DNA of 64,000 nucleotides from Acanthosepion pharaonis. Lineage: Eukaryota > Mollusca > Cephalopoda > Sepiida > Sepiidae. Below the pieces are notes generated by a model that searched no databases, had not been told where the DNA came from, and saw only the letters and a program-made list of their open reading frames with translations. Made by a program: the position numbers and the translations under genes. This document shows, piece by piece, positions 42,176 through 52,923 of this stretch. The stretch covers positions 4,699,001-4,763,000 of the forward strand of contig CAHIKZ030002024.1 of assembly GCA_903632075.3 (NCBI GenBank), written 5' to 3'. Every line of letters begins with the position of its first letter. Within the stretch, counting starts at the first letter, position 1.

Positions 42176-43110
42176 TTTGGGGCAGCTTGTATAATGAAAT
42201 TATTATGTTGTATAACCTCATATTACTGACATATATAACTATTATCATGATATATAACCCTATATTATTGCCATATATAATTATATTATCTTGATATCTA
42301 ACTTCATATTATTGCTATATACAACTCTGCATAAATGCTAAGTGCTGACTCAACTCACACCTCTTCTGTTGTCTATGACTAACAATCTTATCTGTGATGC
42401 CAATAGATTTCTTGACCAAGATTTCAGTTGAAATCCAATTCAGAGCCATTCCTCTAAGTCCATGATGAATGGTTCAATAGATACAGAATGATATCTGATT
42501 GCATCCAAACAGACAATTATAGTTTTCAATCAATGAACTGCTCCCTGAGATATGGTATATTATCATATCTACTGATCAGTGCCAAAGTATTGGGAAGCCC
42601 AACATTCAAAAGATCAACGAATATTGGCAAAGAGAGTTTAGAATAAATAGAATTCTGCTCTGAGTTCACTAATTGGCACCATTGATTCCAGCAAAACGGT
42701 GTGAAGATGCCATAATTACAATATTACAAGTGTTGCTCTTGATTTGTAATGAAGCTAAGGGGATATCAACCAAAAGACTGATGAAGGGAATATTCAGTTA
42801 AGGTAGTTTCCATCTGTCGAGGTTGATAATGGGCTTAACAGCTATTTTGTTTTGACTGCCTGGGCAGGGGAGGTAATTAGAGGTGGGTGGATAGCCCAGG
42901 TAAACAAATACACATTGCTGTTACTAACAGTAGCTTACAAGTCACAATGTCATAACCCAGGTGAATAGAGATTAGATAGTATGTAGGGAGATTTGGAGAC
43001 AGGCCTTTCAAGGAGGGAAGAGTAAGAGAATAAAAAAAGGAGTCTCAAGTGGAAGATGCATTTTTGTTAATGATTTCTTTAATTTTATACTGTATTTAGT
43101 GTTGTTGATA
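42176..43110. other. Unassigned, possibly single-copy
   Basis: 42180-42340 repeats AT-rich phrases of the kind catattattgctatatataa, also seen at 39240-39310. 42350-43090 matches nothing else in the window and has short mixed-composition text; no long ORF. Confidence 0.45.
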
Positions 43111-43111
43111 T

Positions 43112-43113
43112 TA

Positions 43114-43151
<38 letters not shown>

Positions 43152-43168
43152 CATTATTATTATTATTC
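43112..43168. repeat. (ATT)n microsatellite
   Basis: About 18 ATT units with one TCA interruption, next to the minus-strand LINE-R1 3' end. Confidence 0.95.
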
Positions 43169-43189
43169 TGTGTGTTGTCACCTTTAAAT

Positions 43190-43807
43190 ACATGGTGTTC
43201 ATGGTTGTCCACTACTTCCAGTTCTTTGTAGCTCAAAGTAAGACATGTTATTTAGCTATCTCTCTTATATGTTGTCCTGAGTATGATGATAAACTACGTC
43301 CAGCAGCAATGCCTCTGATCGAGAGATTTGAGGTTTTGTGGAGTCTGGAACCACCTCTTTACTGCTGTTGTTCCCAGATCCACACTGATCCGGGGCAGTA
43401 GTGCCTGTTAAGGTCCCAGTTATGTCCCAAATAATGAAGCCACAAATAAAAATCGACAGTATATTCTTATATTAAAATGAGCAACAATACATTTCTATGA
43501 TCTACAAAATATATAAAAAATCTTTACTCAAAGTATAAAATTATGTACAAAATATATTCAGTTGAAGCCATAAAATTGCATTCAAAATATTTAGATTTCA
43601 ACATTAAATAACCAATTGAGGTGTTGATAGGCTACAAAACAAAATCAACAAACTCTCCAAAACACTGTTCTGCCCACCATTTACACAAGCTATTTAGGTT
43701 GGTTATGCACTGTTACATTCTCAAAGCCTTCTTTCCACATTATATCCCCAAGAGATTTCAACAGTCTTTCCATTTTCAGTCAAATTAAGTAGTAGTTTTA
43801 ATCTTGA
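43190..43807 (-). mobile_element. LINE-R1 3' UTR module and tail, copy 3
   Basis: gatgataaactacgtccagc, accacctctttactgctgtt and cctgttaaggtcccagttat match 16500-16640 and 5990-6110. cattaaataaccaattgagg at 43600 precedes decayed LINE-R1 tail sequence. Confidence 0.75.
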
Positions 43808-44456
43808 CAACTGCAGTAGCATCATCTTTAAATTTCACTTAGTCATATTCCGGTTGCCATAGTAGGATATGACAACACTAGAGCAAAATTCAATCAAACT
43901 ATTGTCTGATGCTCAGAGTTGCATGCAGTGGCTGCACAAACATTTTGTTTGACAAATGAAGTCACCTACATACAGAGTGCAAAAGTTTAAAGACATAAGA
44001 TAATGTCCTTTGCAGCTCAAAGTAAGGCTTGTTGTTTAGCCATCTCTCCTAAGTGCTGTTCTGGCAACCATTTAAACAAGATTCTTAGGTAGCTGCCTTC
44101 CTGTGGCTCTCTTGACTTTAACATGTCTTGTGAGTGATACATTCTTGAAGCCTTCTTTCCACATTATATGCACAAGAGATTTTCAACTGTCTTTTTTTCA
44201 TTTCCATTTTCATTCAAATTAAGTAGCAGATTTAATCTTAACATACATGTTTTAAAATTCCTTTGAACTGTAATGTCATTTTAGTTAACTGATGTTAGAA
44301 TCTATTCAACCACCATAGCATATGAACCCTTGTCCATGTTCAAAGCCACAAACATTACAAATGCGTCACTAGTTATTTCTTGACTCCTATATTCTTCCCT
44401 TCAAATGAGCAATGATGGTGGAAATTGTATGGGATATTATACACAATTACTTTTTT
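43808..44456. repeat. 640-bp recent duplication, copy 2
   Basis: Nearly identical to 29493-30137. Here the neighbours differ: LINE-R1 3' text on the left and, on the right, the 128-bp repeat unit. Confidence 0.9.
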
Positions 44457-44459
44457 TAA

Positions 44460-44620
44460 CTGAGATAACCAGAACAAACAACCCCAGTTCAGTTCAAAAT
44501 TCTAACATATATCACCTGAAGAAGACTACAGTGTACAATGGCCGAAACGTCATAAATATGACAATAAAGATGAGGACAATAGTCCAAACAATGTAAATAG
44601 TTACAATAGCTATCAGTCAA
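44460..44620 (+). repeat. Single unit of the CTGAAGA...CGAAAC family
   Basis: cctgaagaagactacagtgt, acaatggccgaaacgtcata and gacaataaagatgaggacaa, ordered as in 41396-42175. Confidence 0.8.
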
Positions 44621-44639
44621 TTAAATGCCACACATGATC

Positions 44640-44905
44640 ATGTATCTTTCGATACATGACTGACAAGGCAGAAGATTTTTCCCACAGTAGATTGCCATTT
44701 TTTCTGTGGTAGACTGATTACCAGCAAAGTTTAAAGAACCTAGTCTGTCCTGCTATTTAACCCATATCTGGGGGAGAAGAGATGGATTCATACCTTTCCA
44801 AATGGTATTTGTGCATAAGTGAATATAACGAGCTCGAATGGAATTCGAACTCGGCTCTCTGAGTTCTCATTCCAAGCTGATATCTATTACACCACAACAC
44901 ACATC
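44640..44905 (-). mobile_element. tRNA-derived SINE, copy S3
   Basis: Left body gatacatgactgacaaggca and ctgtggtagactgattacca; middle acccatatctgggggagaag; minus-strand head has GCCGAGTTCGAATTCCAT (good B box: AGTTCGAATTCC) and ATATCAGCTTGGAATGAGAA (A-box region). The best-preserved B box of the four copies. Confidence 0.85.
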
Positions 44906-45076
44906 CTATAAAAGTTACTAAATAAAGACAGATGAGGGACAAATACTTTAAAAATTGTTTATCTGGGGAAGCTGGATACATTCCCTCCTAGGTATATAAG
45001 ATAGAATGTGCGGAACAATTCTGAAAAGTCTGAAGAGTTGTAGTAGGTCGTAACTTTTTGCCCTTTTAAAAAGTTA

Positions 45077-45078
<2 letters not shown>

Positions 45079-45121
<43 letters not shown>
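45079..45121. repeat. (TA)n microsatellite
   Basis: About 21 TA units to the left of the terminal inverted repeat element. Confidence 0.97.
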
Positions 45122-45125
<4 letters not shown>

Positions 45126-45773
45126 GTTGGATAGATGTGAGTTTGTGACCCTGGGTTTCACGCTTTAGCGATCGTCAGACAAACTGATTAATGTTTTAAA
45201 AAATTTGGGTTTATGTAGATTGCGTGTATTGGTGTTATTGTGGAAGTGGTGGGGGAAATTTCATCGTTTTGTCATTCATCGTACTAACGCAAACATCGAT
45301 GTATGCAGACACATATACATACTTGTTCGTCCGTTGGGACTCATACATATATATAAACATATGTAGACAGTTTTGGCTATGACACATGTATGTATACGGG
45401 TGGTGTTATGTCTATACATACGCATTTGTATGTTGAAATGTTGAAATTTAAACATTGGAAGTGTGGCAGAAATGTCTCGTTAATGTCTCGTTAATGTATC
45501 CATGTCATATTATGAATTTTTTTTTTTTTTTTTTTCCGTTGAAAAATATTCTCTCGCATGTATGTATATATGTGTGGTGGGGTTTGTGCAAAATTATGAT
45601 AGGTAAAAATTATTATTATAATTATTTATATTTATTTTTAAATTTTTGAAAAAAATGGGGGTTTATTTGTTATATTTAAAGCTGGTTATTTGTTTTTGAA
45701 AAAAATTTTTGAAAAAAATGGGGGTTTATTTGTTATTTGTTATGGTCACAAACTCACATCTATCCAACCAAAT
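45121..45773 (-). mobile_element. Penelope-like 3' UTR copy bounded by perfect 30-bp inverted repeats
   Basis: 45121-45150 (atttggttggatagatgtga + gtttgtgacc) is the exact reverse complement of 45744-45773. The interior 45150-45700 is the reverse complement of the 3' UTR of the element at 21900-22460 (for example ctgggtttcacgctttagc, ggtggtgttatgtctatac, gtggtggggtttgtgcaaaa). GTCC-gttg-GGAC at 45329-45340 is a stem that on the minus strand is followed by GAAC, but the preceding core (TGTATGA) departs from CUGANGA at three bases. Confidence 0.7.
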
Positions 45774-45866
45774 ATGTTAGCTCTATCTCTGATATTGAAC
45801 GTTCTCTAATAAGTACTGTGCATATAATATATAAATAATTATACATATATATATTTATTTATATTT

Positions 45867-45880
<14 letters not shown>

Positions 45881-45935
<55 letters not shown>
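45881..45935. repeat. (TA)n microsatellite
   Basis: About 27 TA units, extended on the left by a degenerate TA/TTTA patch from 45820. Confidence 0.97.
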
Positions 45936-45938
<3 letters not shown>

Positions 45939-45949
45939 GCAATGAGGTT

Positions 45950-46200
45950 CACCCTGTGCAAGTACCAGTGGCCATAAGGGGTTACACAGTAAGAGGCACA
46001 GATTATGCTGATAGGTGGGAAGATAACAGTTAATCCTTGACTTGTACATCTTAAGATTGTAGTAATCAGGGAAGTGTCTTCTTGAGAGTCGGTTCCACAA
46101 GGCAGTGGTTTGCAAGAAAATCTGCTCAAGTGGAACTTTCTTCTCAGCAATTTAATACAGAGGGAATGAGGGTGGTTTCAAAAAAACTGACAAGATTAAT
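45950..46200 (-). pseudogene. LINE-C fragment
   Basis: Plus-strand text gttacacagtaagaggcaca, gagagtcggttccacaaggc and cagagggaatgagggtgg is antisense LINE-C, matching 18345-18560 and 46690-46880. Confidence 0.65.
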
Positions 46201-46264
46201 TTTGAAAAAAACTACCAACAATTTTACTTTTGTTTATAAATACATGCTGTAAATAAAATCCACA

Positions 46265-46490
46265 CATTTAACTTTTGATACATGACTGACATGGCAGATC
46301 TTTTCCCGCAGTAGGTAGCCATTACTTTCTGTGGTAGACCAGTTGCCATCCAAGGTCTGTCCTGCTACTTATCCATAGCTGGTGGGAGAAGAAGAGGATT
46401 CATACTTTTCCCAAGGGTATTAGCACGTAATGGAATTCAAACCTAATTCCTCAATATTAGTCACTATCCATTACTCCACCATGCATCCCC
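46265..46490 (-). mobile_element. tRNA-derived SINE, copy S4
   Basis: gatacatgactgacatggca, ctgtggtagaccagttgcca and atccatagctggtgggagaa. The minus-strand B box region GTTTGAATTCCA has lost several bases relative to S3. Confidence 0.8.
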
Positions 46491-46679
46491 ATTGGAGGAG
46501 AGATTCCATCCCAATTGGGATAGATTCTTTCCAAATAAGCGACTGGGGATTGATGAGTTTTTGGAAATAATTCCAATTATTTCTAACCATTCACCCAGAT
46601 GCATAATACATATATACACATGCATACATACAAACATATGCATATATCTTATTTTTTACAGTGTGGATCATTCTGTACA

Positions 46680-47015
46680 TGGCCTGAGAGTAACTCAAGG
46701 TAGACGGTTACAGAATAAGACAGATACTTTACACAGATATGTGGGGAAGATAACGGTTAAGCCTAGATTTGAACAGAAGGACCTGGAAAAACTCCTCTTG
46801 AGAGTCGACAACACAGAGCAGTGTTTTGTGAGAAGCTGCTGCTCGAGTGGAACTTACTTCTCGCCAATGGAATACAAAGGGAATGAGGTGGCATGGCAGG
46901 TTCTAGTCATGATGGAACCAAGTAATACGGTTTGTCCGAGCACTTTCCATGGAAGTTGTGATAGATCAGTGAGAGGCTTGCCACATTCAGGTTGGAAAAT
47001 GATTTGTCACACACA
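46680..47015 (-). pseudogene. LINE-C fragment, minus strand
   Basis: Minus-strand reading: KPLTDLSQLPWKVLGQTVLL, TRTCHATSFPLYSIGEK, then KHCSVLSTLKRSFSRSFCSN and LGLTVIFPTYL. Equivalent to the 31440-31700 plus-strand copy. The 185-codon plus-strand open frame (46492-47049) is antisense to this LINE and to its flanks and is not a gene. Confidence 0.7.
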
Positions 47016-47031
47016 AAGATATATATATATA

Positions 47032-47571
47032 CACCCTTGTGCAAATTAATTGAAACAACAACTTTAGTTGCCTTTCTTTCACCTTACGGAGTGATAGAAT
47101 GTAATCAATGTTTCCCTCAGATTACGTCATTTGTAATGGTATGCAGGAATATGTATCTATTTTTGCGGTGTATGATTAAATTTGTTTGACCATGAAAAAT
47201 ATTGCATCATCCATAATTGCATCAGATTTTTTTCACGCCCAGACACTATTGTCTTGACTGTCGATTAGTTGTCCTACGGCCTTTGTGTGCGATGGACGTT
47301 ACTCCAACGAATCATATGAAAATTGCAATGCTGCACAAACATACAGGCAAGACTTACTAGTAAATAAATCAAAATACTGTTGATTGGCTGGGAAACTTTC
47401 CTGATTTAAATCCAATCAAGGATCTGTGGTCAATCTGCTAGGAATGACTTTGTGAAATGGACATACAAAGTAGTAATATGTTCACTGCATCATGTTTCAT
47501 TGGAAAAATATGAAAAAATGTAAATTATAATGAACTTATTTGTTTTGTTTCAATTAATTTGCACAAGAGTA
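47032..47571 (+). mobile_element. Tc1-like transposon relic, 540 bp
   Basis: Inverted termini CACCCTTGTGCAAATTAATT at the left and its near-exact complement at the right (ttgtttcaattaatttgcac + aagagta), with TA on both sides (47030-47031, 47572-47573). 47380-47440 encodes VDWLGNFPDLNPIKDLWSIC, the DWP-x-S-x-DLNPIE-LW motif of Tc1 transposases; the last acidic residue (E) is K here. About a third of a full-length element; dead. Confidence 0.9.
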
Positions 47572-47799
47572 TATGTCATATATAATGTAATGGTAATATT
47601 AGCCATTTCCCTACAAGGAAACATTTGGCATTTATTGACCGTGCAGTTGAAATTCATAAAATCTTTCTCATTAAACACTTTCTTTTAGGAAAAAATGTTT
47701 CTCAAGTCCTATAGCTGTTATCATTCTTTCTTTATTTGATGGAGGTTTCCTTCCTAACCTTCTGTGAGAAGTAGTGTGGAATCTTATTATCTTGATTAT

Positions 47800-50310
47800 G
47801 TCATTATTTTCTCTTTCAGTTACATGTGCTATCCATTTTAATTGTTGCTGCTGTTGGTAGTCCTCAAGTGATGTGGTTTCTGTTATTTGGTACAGTTCTT
47901 TATTTGAAGTAGTGCAGAACATTAATATCTTGATTATGTCATTATTTTCTCTTTCAGTTACATTTGCTATCCATTTTAATTGTTGCTGCTGTTGGTAGTC
48001 CTCAAGTGATGTGGTTTCTGTTATTTGATACAGTTCTTTATTTGAAGTAGTGCAGAACATTAATATCTTGATTATGTCATTATTTTCTCTTTCAGTTACA
48101 TTTGCTATCCATTTTAATTGTTGCTGCTGTTGGTAGTCCTCAAGTGATGTGGTTTCTGTTATTTGGTACAGTTCTTTATTTGAAGTAGTGCAGAACATTA
48201 ATATCTTGATTATGTCATTATTTTCTCTTTCAGTTACATTTGCTATCCATTTTAATTGTTGCTGCTGTTGGTAGTCCTCAAGTGATGTGGTTTCTGTTAT
48301 TTGGTACAGTTCTTTATTTTGAAGTAGTGCAGAACATTAATATCTTGATTATGTCATTATTTTCTCTTTCAGTTACATTTGCTATCCATTTTAATTGTTG
48401 CTGCTGTTGGTAGTCCTCAAGTGATGTGGTTTCTGTTATTTGGTACAGTTCTTTATTTGAAGTAGTGCAGAACATTAATATCTTGATTATGTCATTATTT
48501 TTCTCTTTCAGTTACATTTGCTATCCATTTTAATTGTTGCTGCTGTTGGTAGTCCTCAAGTGATGTGGTTTCTGTTATTTGATACAGTTCTTTATTTGAA
48601 TAGTGCAGAACATTAATATCTTGATTATGTCATTATTTTCTCTTTCAGTTACATTTTATCCATTTTAATTGTTGCTGCTGTTGGTAGTCCTCAAGTGATG
48701 TGGTTTCTGTTATTTGGTACAGTTCTTTATTTGAAGTAGTGCAGAACATTAATATCTTGATTATGTCATTATTTTCTCTTTCAGTTACATTTGCTATCCA
48801 TTTTAATTATTTGCTGCTGTTGGTAGTCCTCAAGTGATGTGGTTTCTGTTATTTGATACAGTTCTTTATTTGAAGTAGTGCAGAACATTAATATCTTGAT
48901 TATGTCATTATTTTCTCTTTCAGTTACATTTGCTATCCATTTTAATTGTTGCTGCTGTTGGTAGTCCTCAAGTGATGTGGTTTCTGTTATTTGATACAGT
49001 TCTTTATTTCTTTTAGTGCAGAACATTAATATCTTGATTATGTCATTATTTTCTCTTTCAGTTACATGTGCTATCCATTTTAATTGTTGCTGCTGTTGGT
49101 AGTCCTCAAGTGATGTGGTTTCTGTTAATTGGTACTGTTCTTTATTTGAAGTAGTGCAGAACATTAATATCTTGATTATGTCATTATTTTCTCTTTGAGT
49201 TACATTTGCTATCCATTTTAATTGTTGCTGCTGTTGGTAGACCTCAAGTGATGTGGTTTCTATTATTTGGTACATTTCTTTATTTGAAGTAGTGTAGATC
49301 ATTAATATCTTGATTATGTCATTATTTTCTCTTTCAGTTACATGTGCTATCCATTTTAATTGTTGCTGCTGTTGGTAGTCCTCAAGTGATGTGGTTTCTG
49401 TTATTTGGTACAGTTCTTTATTTGAAGTAGTGCAGAACATTAATATCTTGATTATGTCATTATTTTTCTTTTCAGTTACATTTGCTATCCATTTTAATTG
49501 TTGTTTAGTCCTCAAGTGATGTGGGTTCTGTTAATTGGTACAGTTCTTTATTTGAAGTAGTGCAGAACATTAATATCTTGATTATGTCATTATTTTCTCT
49601 TTCAGTTACATGTGCTATCCATTTTAATTGTTGCTGCTGTTGGTAGTCCTCAAGTGATGTGGTTTCTATTATTTGGTACATTTCTTTATTTGAAGTAGTG
49701 CAGAACATTAATATCTTGATTATGTCATTATTTTCTCTTTCAGTTACATGTGCTATCCATTTTAATTGTTGCTGCTGTTGGTAGTCCTCAAGTGATGTGG
49801 TTTAATTATTTGGTACATTTCTTTATTTTATTTGCAGAACATTAATATCTTGATTATGTCATTATTTTCTCTTTCAGTTACATGTGCTATCCATGCTGTT
49901 GGTAGTGATGTGGGTTCTGTTATTTGGTACAGTTCTTTATTTGAAGTAGTGCAGAACATTAATATCTTGATTATGTCATTATTTTCTCTTTGAGTTACAT
50001 GTGCTATCCATTTTAATTGTTGCTGCTGTTGGTAGTCCTCAAGTGATGTGGTTTCTCTTATTTGGTACAGTTCTTTATTTGAAATAGTGCAGAACATTAA
50101 TATCTTGATTATGTCATTATTTTCTCTTTCAGTTACATTTGCTATCCATTTTAATTGTTGCTGCTGTTGGTAGTCCTCAAGTGATGTGGTTTCTGTTATT
50201 TGCTACAGTTCTTTATTTGAAGTAGTGCAGAACATTGATATCTTGAATATGTCATTATTTTCTCTTTGAGTTATATGTGCTATCCATTTTAATTGTTGCT
50301 GTTATTTGGT
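47800..50310 (-). repeat. 138-bp minisatellite, 18-19 units, 46 codons each
   Basis: Unit landmarks gttgctgctgttgg at 47844, 47982, 48120, 48258, 48397 and onward give a period of 138 (139 where a T is gained). Minus-strand unit: MFCTTSNKELYQITETTSLE, DYQQQQQLKWIANVTEREN, NDIIKIL. Variant positions include IANV/IAHV (acatttgc/acatgtgc) and TEREN/TQREN. Units near 49500, 49800 and 49890 carry deletions. The single-copy ancestor of the unit is visible at 25600-25720 and 55640-55765. Confidence 0.95.
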
Positions 50311-50432
50311 ACAGTTCTTTGTTTGTGATTCCATAGCGACAGTCCACAATGTTCAACGAAGGATGATTTTTGTCAAGAACCTCAAGTTTCATTTGATTAA
50401 ATGCTTTTTTAACTATTGATCTTAGAAAGTGG

Positions 50433-50434
<2 letters not shown>

Positions 50435-50471
<37 letters not shown>
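50435..50471. repeat. (TA)n microsatellite inside LINE-R2
   Basis: About 18 TA units between KLLV and NHFLRS codons of the LINE-R2 reading. Confidence 0.97.
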
Positions 50472-50472
<1 letters not shown>

Positions 50473-50611
50473 CTAGCAGTTTACATATGTCTGAATTGGT
50501 TTTGGTCCATGCCTGGCATCCTTCTGAAAATCTCAATCTGATGAGGCTATTTAAGAACATGACTTGAGTTTTCAGGTTGATGTTTTGACTTCGTAGCAGT
50601 ATATATGTATA

Positions 50612-51179
50612 CAGGGTATATCAAAAATATTTTACAAACTCTGGGGATGACTTCCTGACACCAAACAAGGTGAGATGGCCATATAATCATATGTCCAAAA
50701 GGTCATCATTGTACCTCAACACAGCAACTCATAACAAATGCTCAAAATGTCATCCACTTGCTTCTACATATGCATACATCTGTCAGACATGTTGATGAAG
50801 CATCTATGCATTATTAATGTCTGCTGCATAAATCAATTGTTTTAGGTGGTCCCACAGATAAAAAAAGTTAGGGGTTCATACAGGCAATTGAAACTGGTTT
50901 ATCACCTACTTATCCATCTTTCATGGTAGATGTCAGCCTGTGCATTGTGAACAAATTGTGAATAAATTAAATGTGTCTTCAAATTAGCAAGCATACATCC
51001 TCTAGCAGGTCAGGAAATGTGTTTGAAATAAATTTCCTCAAGGTGCCATCATGTAAACTGAATTTAAAAAAATTATTTGTGTGTGTGTGTGTGTGTGTGT
51101 GTTTGAATTTAGTATATGGTTCCTACAGAGAAAGACAATTTATTTAATTTCTCTTTTGTCTTCTTTTCACTTCATCCTG
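50612..51179 (-). mobile_element. Degenerate mariner-like element
   Basis: Starts TA-CAGGGTATATC and ends CACTTCATCCTG-TA, so short termini CAGG(G/A)T are inverted and flanked by TA. Minus-strand text near 50880-50740 reads FYLWDHLKQLIYAADINNA and YVEASG-HFEH, like the D-FLWG-LK and end region of a Tc/mariner-type transposase. It contains (TG)n at 51078-51105. It may lie within the LINE-R2 copy above, whose text seems to resume at 51183. Confidence 0.6.
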
Positions 51180-51182
51180 TAT

Positions 51183-52038
51183 AAAATTCGGTGTTATCTA
51201 CATCTATATATATATATGTTATCTACTAATATATATATATATACATAACACGCTAAAAGTTAGAGGTGACCCAGTATTTCTTTGAAAACACCTTAAGATT
51301 AAATATTTTAGAATTTTTAAGAAATAAAAGTAACCACAGTGTAATTGCTTTTATTTTGGCAAAAAATAAACATTTAACTATGAAAAATATCATACAATTA
51401 CGTCAGATTTCTCTGACAAACACTAATTTATAAATAAATGATCAGCACATATCTCTAAAATGCAGACATAAAAACAAATTTTTATTACGTTACTTAAAAA
51501 TCAGAAACTAATAACTAAAATATATAAACAAAAATTCTAAATCAATGTATAAGTAAAGTAATAAACAAATTATACACATTGCACATGTAAAAAGAAGCAA
51601 ATGTAATAATAATAATAATAATAATAATCAACAAAAAATAATAAAGTAATCAATGATAAATAATAAGTAAAAAAAGTTAGTAAACTACAAAATAGCTACA
51701 AATAACTACTAACTACATTTGGATCAATAAATATTTTTACTCAATAGTCTTTAGAATAATTTGAAACATAACTGTTAAACACTAACCCAATAACTGTTAG
51801 GATAATACAATAGGCCTCCTACACATAATGCAATAGGCCTCCTACCCATAATGCACCATTGACCAGATATAAAAAGTTGAACCAAAACACATGGCTTGAA
51901 TATTGAGTTCAAACATGAAACATTGTTTCACCACTGGCTGTTGACCTCATTATCTAATCTATCTATCTATGTATCTATCTATCTATCCACATATAATACA
52001 TAAAAGGTTAATAGTCAGAGTTGAATCAGGCCAAGAAA
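51183..52038. other. Unassigned AT-rich DNA with small repeats
   Basis: Includes short TA patches (51205-51243), (ATA)n at 51607-51629, a 24-bp tandem duplication caataggcctcctac at 51810 and 51830, and (ATCT)n at 51957-51985. No element recognised. Confidence 0.5.
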
Positions 52039-52039
52039 A

Positions 52040-52205
52040 AGTAGTATTAAAAAGTGCTCAATACGCATGTGAAAAAATAAAATAAAAGGAAAAGGAACAT
52101 GCAGAGCTTTTAACTTTAAAAATCAGGAGGTCAGTTGAATCTGCTTTCCTTCGTTTCAACTTTACAGTACCCTCAGGTGATTTTTATCAAATGACCTCTT
52201 TAACA
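52040..52205 (-). mobile_element. Fold-back-related element E6
   Basis: Starts with the shared motif GTGCTCAATAC (52047 region) and GCAGAGC. The minus strand at 52177-52153 reads CCTGAGGGTACTGTAAAGTT then GAAACGAAGG. A short stem ACT/AGT lies between a CTGA-type core and GAAAC. The core lacks the TGA repeat (CTGAGGG), so it is a weak member. Confidence 0.4.
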
Positions 52206-52445
52206 CTTTATTTTTTTTTTAAACTAATGAATGCTATATTGTTACTTTCAAAAATAAATAAACGCACAACATTGGGTGTAACAGAAAGGGAGGAGGAGAC
52301 GGTGAAGAAGAAGAAGAAGAAGAAGAAGAAGAAGAAGAAGAAGAATAAAAAAAAATATATATATTTACAAAAAATACAAAAGTATATTTACATCTATCTA
52401 CATATCACCATACTTGGTACAATATTCATAAAAAAATATTATATT
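52206..52445. repeat. (GAA)n and A-rich patch in unassigned DNA
   Basis: (GAA)n at 52305-52345 followed by A-rich text; the 85-codon plus-strand frame is a Lys-run artefact. Confidence 0.7.
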
Positions 52446-52550
52446 TAATCATTTCACGCCACGCAAAGCAGGAACATCACTAGTATGCTGAGTGGTGGGG
52501 GGTTACAGAGTGTGAAAATGAGAGAAAAGACAGAGGACAGGATAATGGGA
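52446..52550 (-). mobile_element. LINE-C 3' UTR fragment
   Basis: aatcatttcacgccacgcaa, aacatcactagtatgctgag and gggggttacagagtgtgaaa match the minus-strand 3' end of LINE-C at 30145-30200. Confidence 0.65.
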
Positions 52551-52586
52551 TTATTTGTTTTGTTTCAATTAATTTGCACAAGTGTA
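52551..52586. mobile_element. Orphan Tc1 terminus
   Basis: ttatttgttttgtttcaatt + aatttgcacaagtgta is the right terminus of the 47032-47571 family. No left terminus is present; the left side is LINE-C text and the right side a TA array. Confidence 0.85.
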
Positions 52587-52590
52587 TATG

Positions 52591-52596
<6 letters not shown>

Positions 52597-52650
<54 letters not shown>
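52597..52650. repeat. (TA)n microsatellite
   Basis: About 27 TA units between the orphan Tc1 end and fold-back E5. Confidence 0.97.
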
Positions 52651-52653
<3 letters not shown>

Positions 52654-52734
52654 AAAAAATATAGAGAAAATAGGAAAGAACTCATTAGGTAAGTAATTCA
52701 AAGTTCTTTAGTATTTTTGTTATTATTTTTAAAA

Positions 52735-52876
52735 AATAGTGCTCGATACAAAAGTAGAGCATAAATATAATTATTTATTTAAAAATATGATTTCAACATG
52801 CTACATAAGAGTTCTCGTGTTTCAAAACATGTTTTGAAACATGAGAACTCTTATAACATGTTGAACTATATTTTAA

Positions 52877-52920
<44 letters not shown>
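52735..52920 (-). mobile_element. TA-flanked fold-back element E5
   Basis: Shared motif GTGCTCGATACAAAAGTAGAGC-type sequence starts at 52739. Inverted arms acataagagttctcgtgttt (52802-52821) and aaacatgagaactcttataa (52837-52856) surround caaaacatgttttg, itself palindromic. GAAAC occurs on both strands at the centre. The CTGATGA core is not recognisable. (TA)n follows at 52880-52920. Confidence 0.7.

Positions 52921-52923
<3 letters not shown>

Larger units (their letters stand above)
47600..50600 (-). pseudogene. LINE-R2 copy with coding-derived tandem array
   Basis: Read 3' to 5' on the plus strand. 50560-50480 encodes NSLIRLRFSEGCQAWTKTNS + DICKLL. A (TA)n insertion follows (50435-50471), then NHFLRSIVKKAFNQMKLEVL, DKNHPSLNIVDCRYGITNKE and LYQIT. 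After that come 18-19 tandem 46-codon units (47800-50310), then HTTSHRRLGRKPPSNKERMI, GLEKHFFLKESV and the tail with the palindrome remnant at 47610. It is the C-terminal region of a non-LTR reverse transcriptase. Frameshifts occur at several unit boundaries, so only 175- and 244-codon stretches stay open. Confidence 0.85.

Noticed and set aside
45312..45360. Hammerhead in the Penelope-like UTR (GUCC-CAAC-GGAC followed by GAAC)
   Set aside because: Stem II is good, and stem I could pair, but the core reads TGTATGA (including the essential G5) and one A is missing after GAA; the copy at 22225 has an even weaker stem. Kept only as a note in the feature entry.
46492..47049. 185-codon plus-strand open frame
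   Set aside because: Its middle is antisense to LINE-C (minus-strand reading gives family motifs) and its ends come from SINE and TA-rich DNA. At first I took 18345, 31400, 45965 and 46690 as a separate coding family, but the sense strand is LINE-C.
47800..50310. CRISPR-like array
   Set aside because: Repeats of 138 bp with no unique spacers, in a eukaryotic LINE context; also excluded for the 140-bp, 128-bp and GATA arrays.
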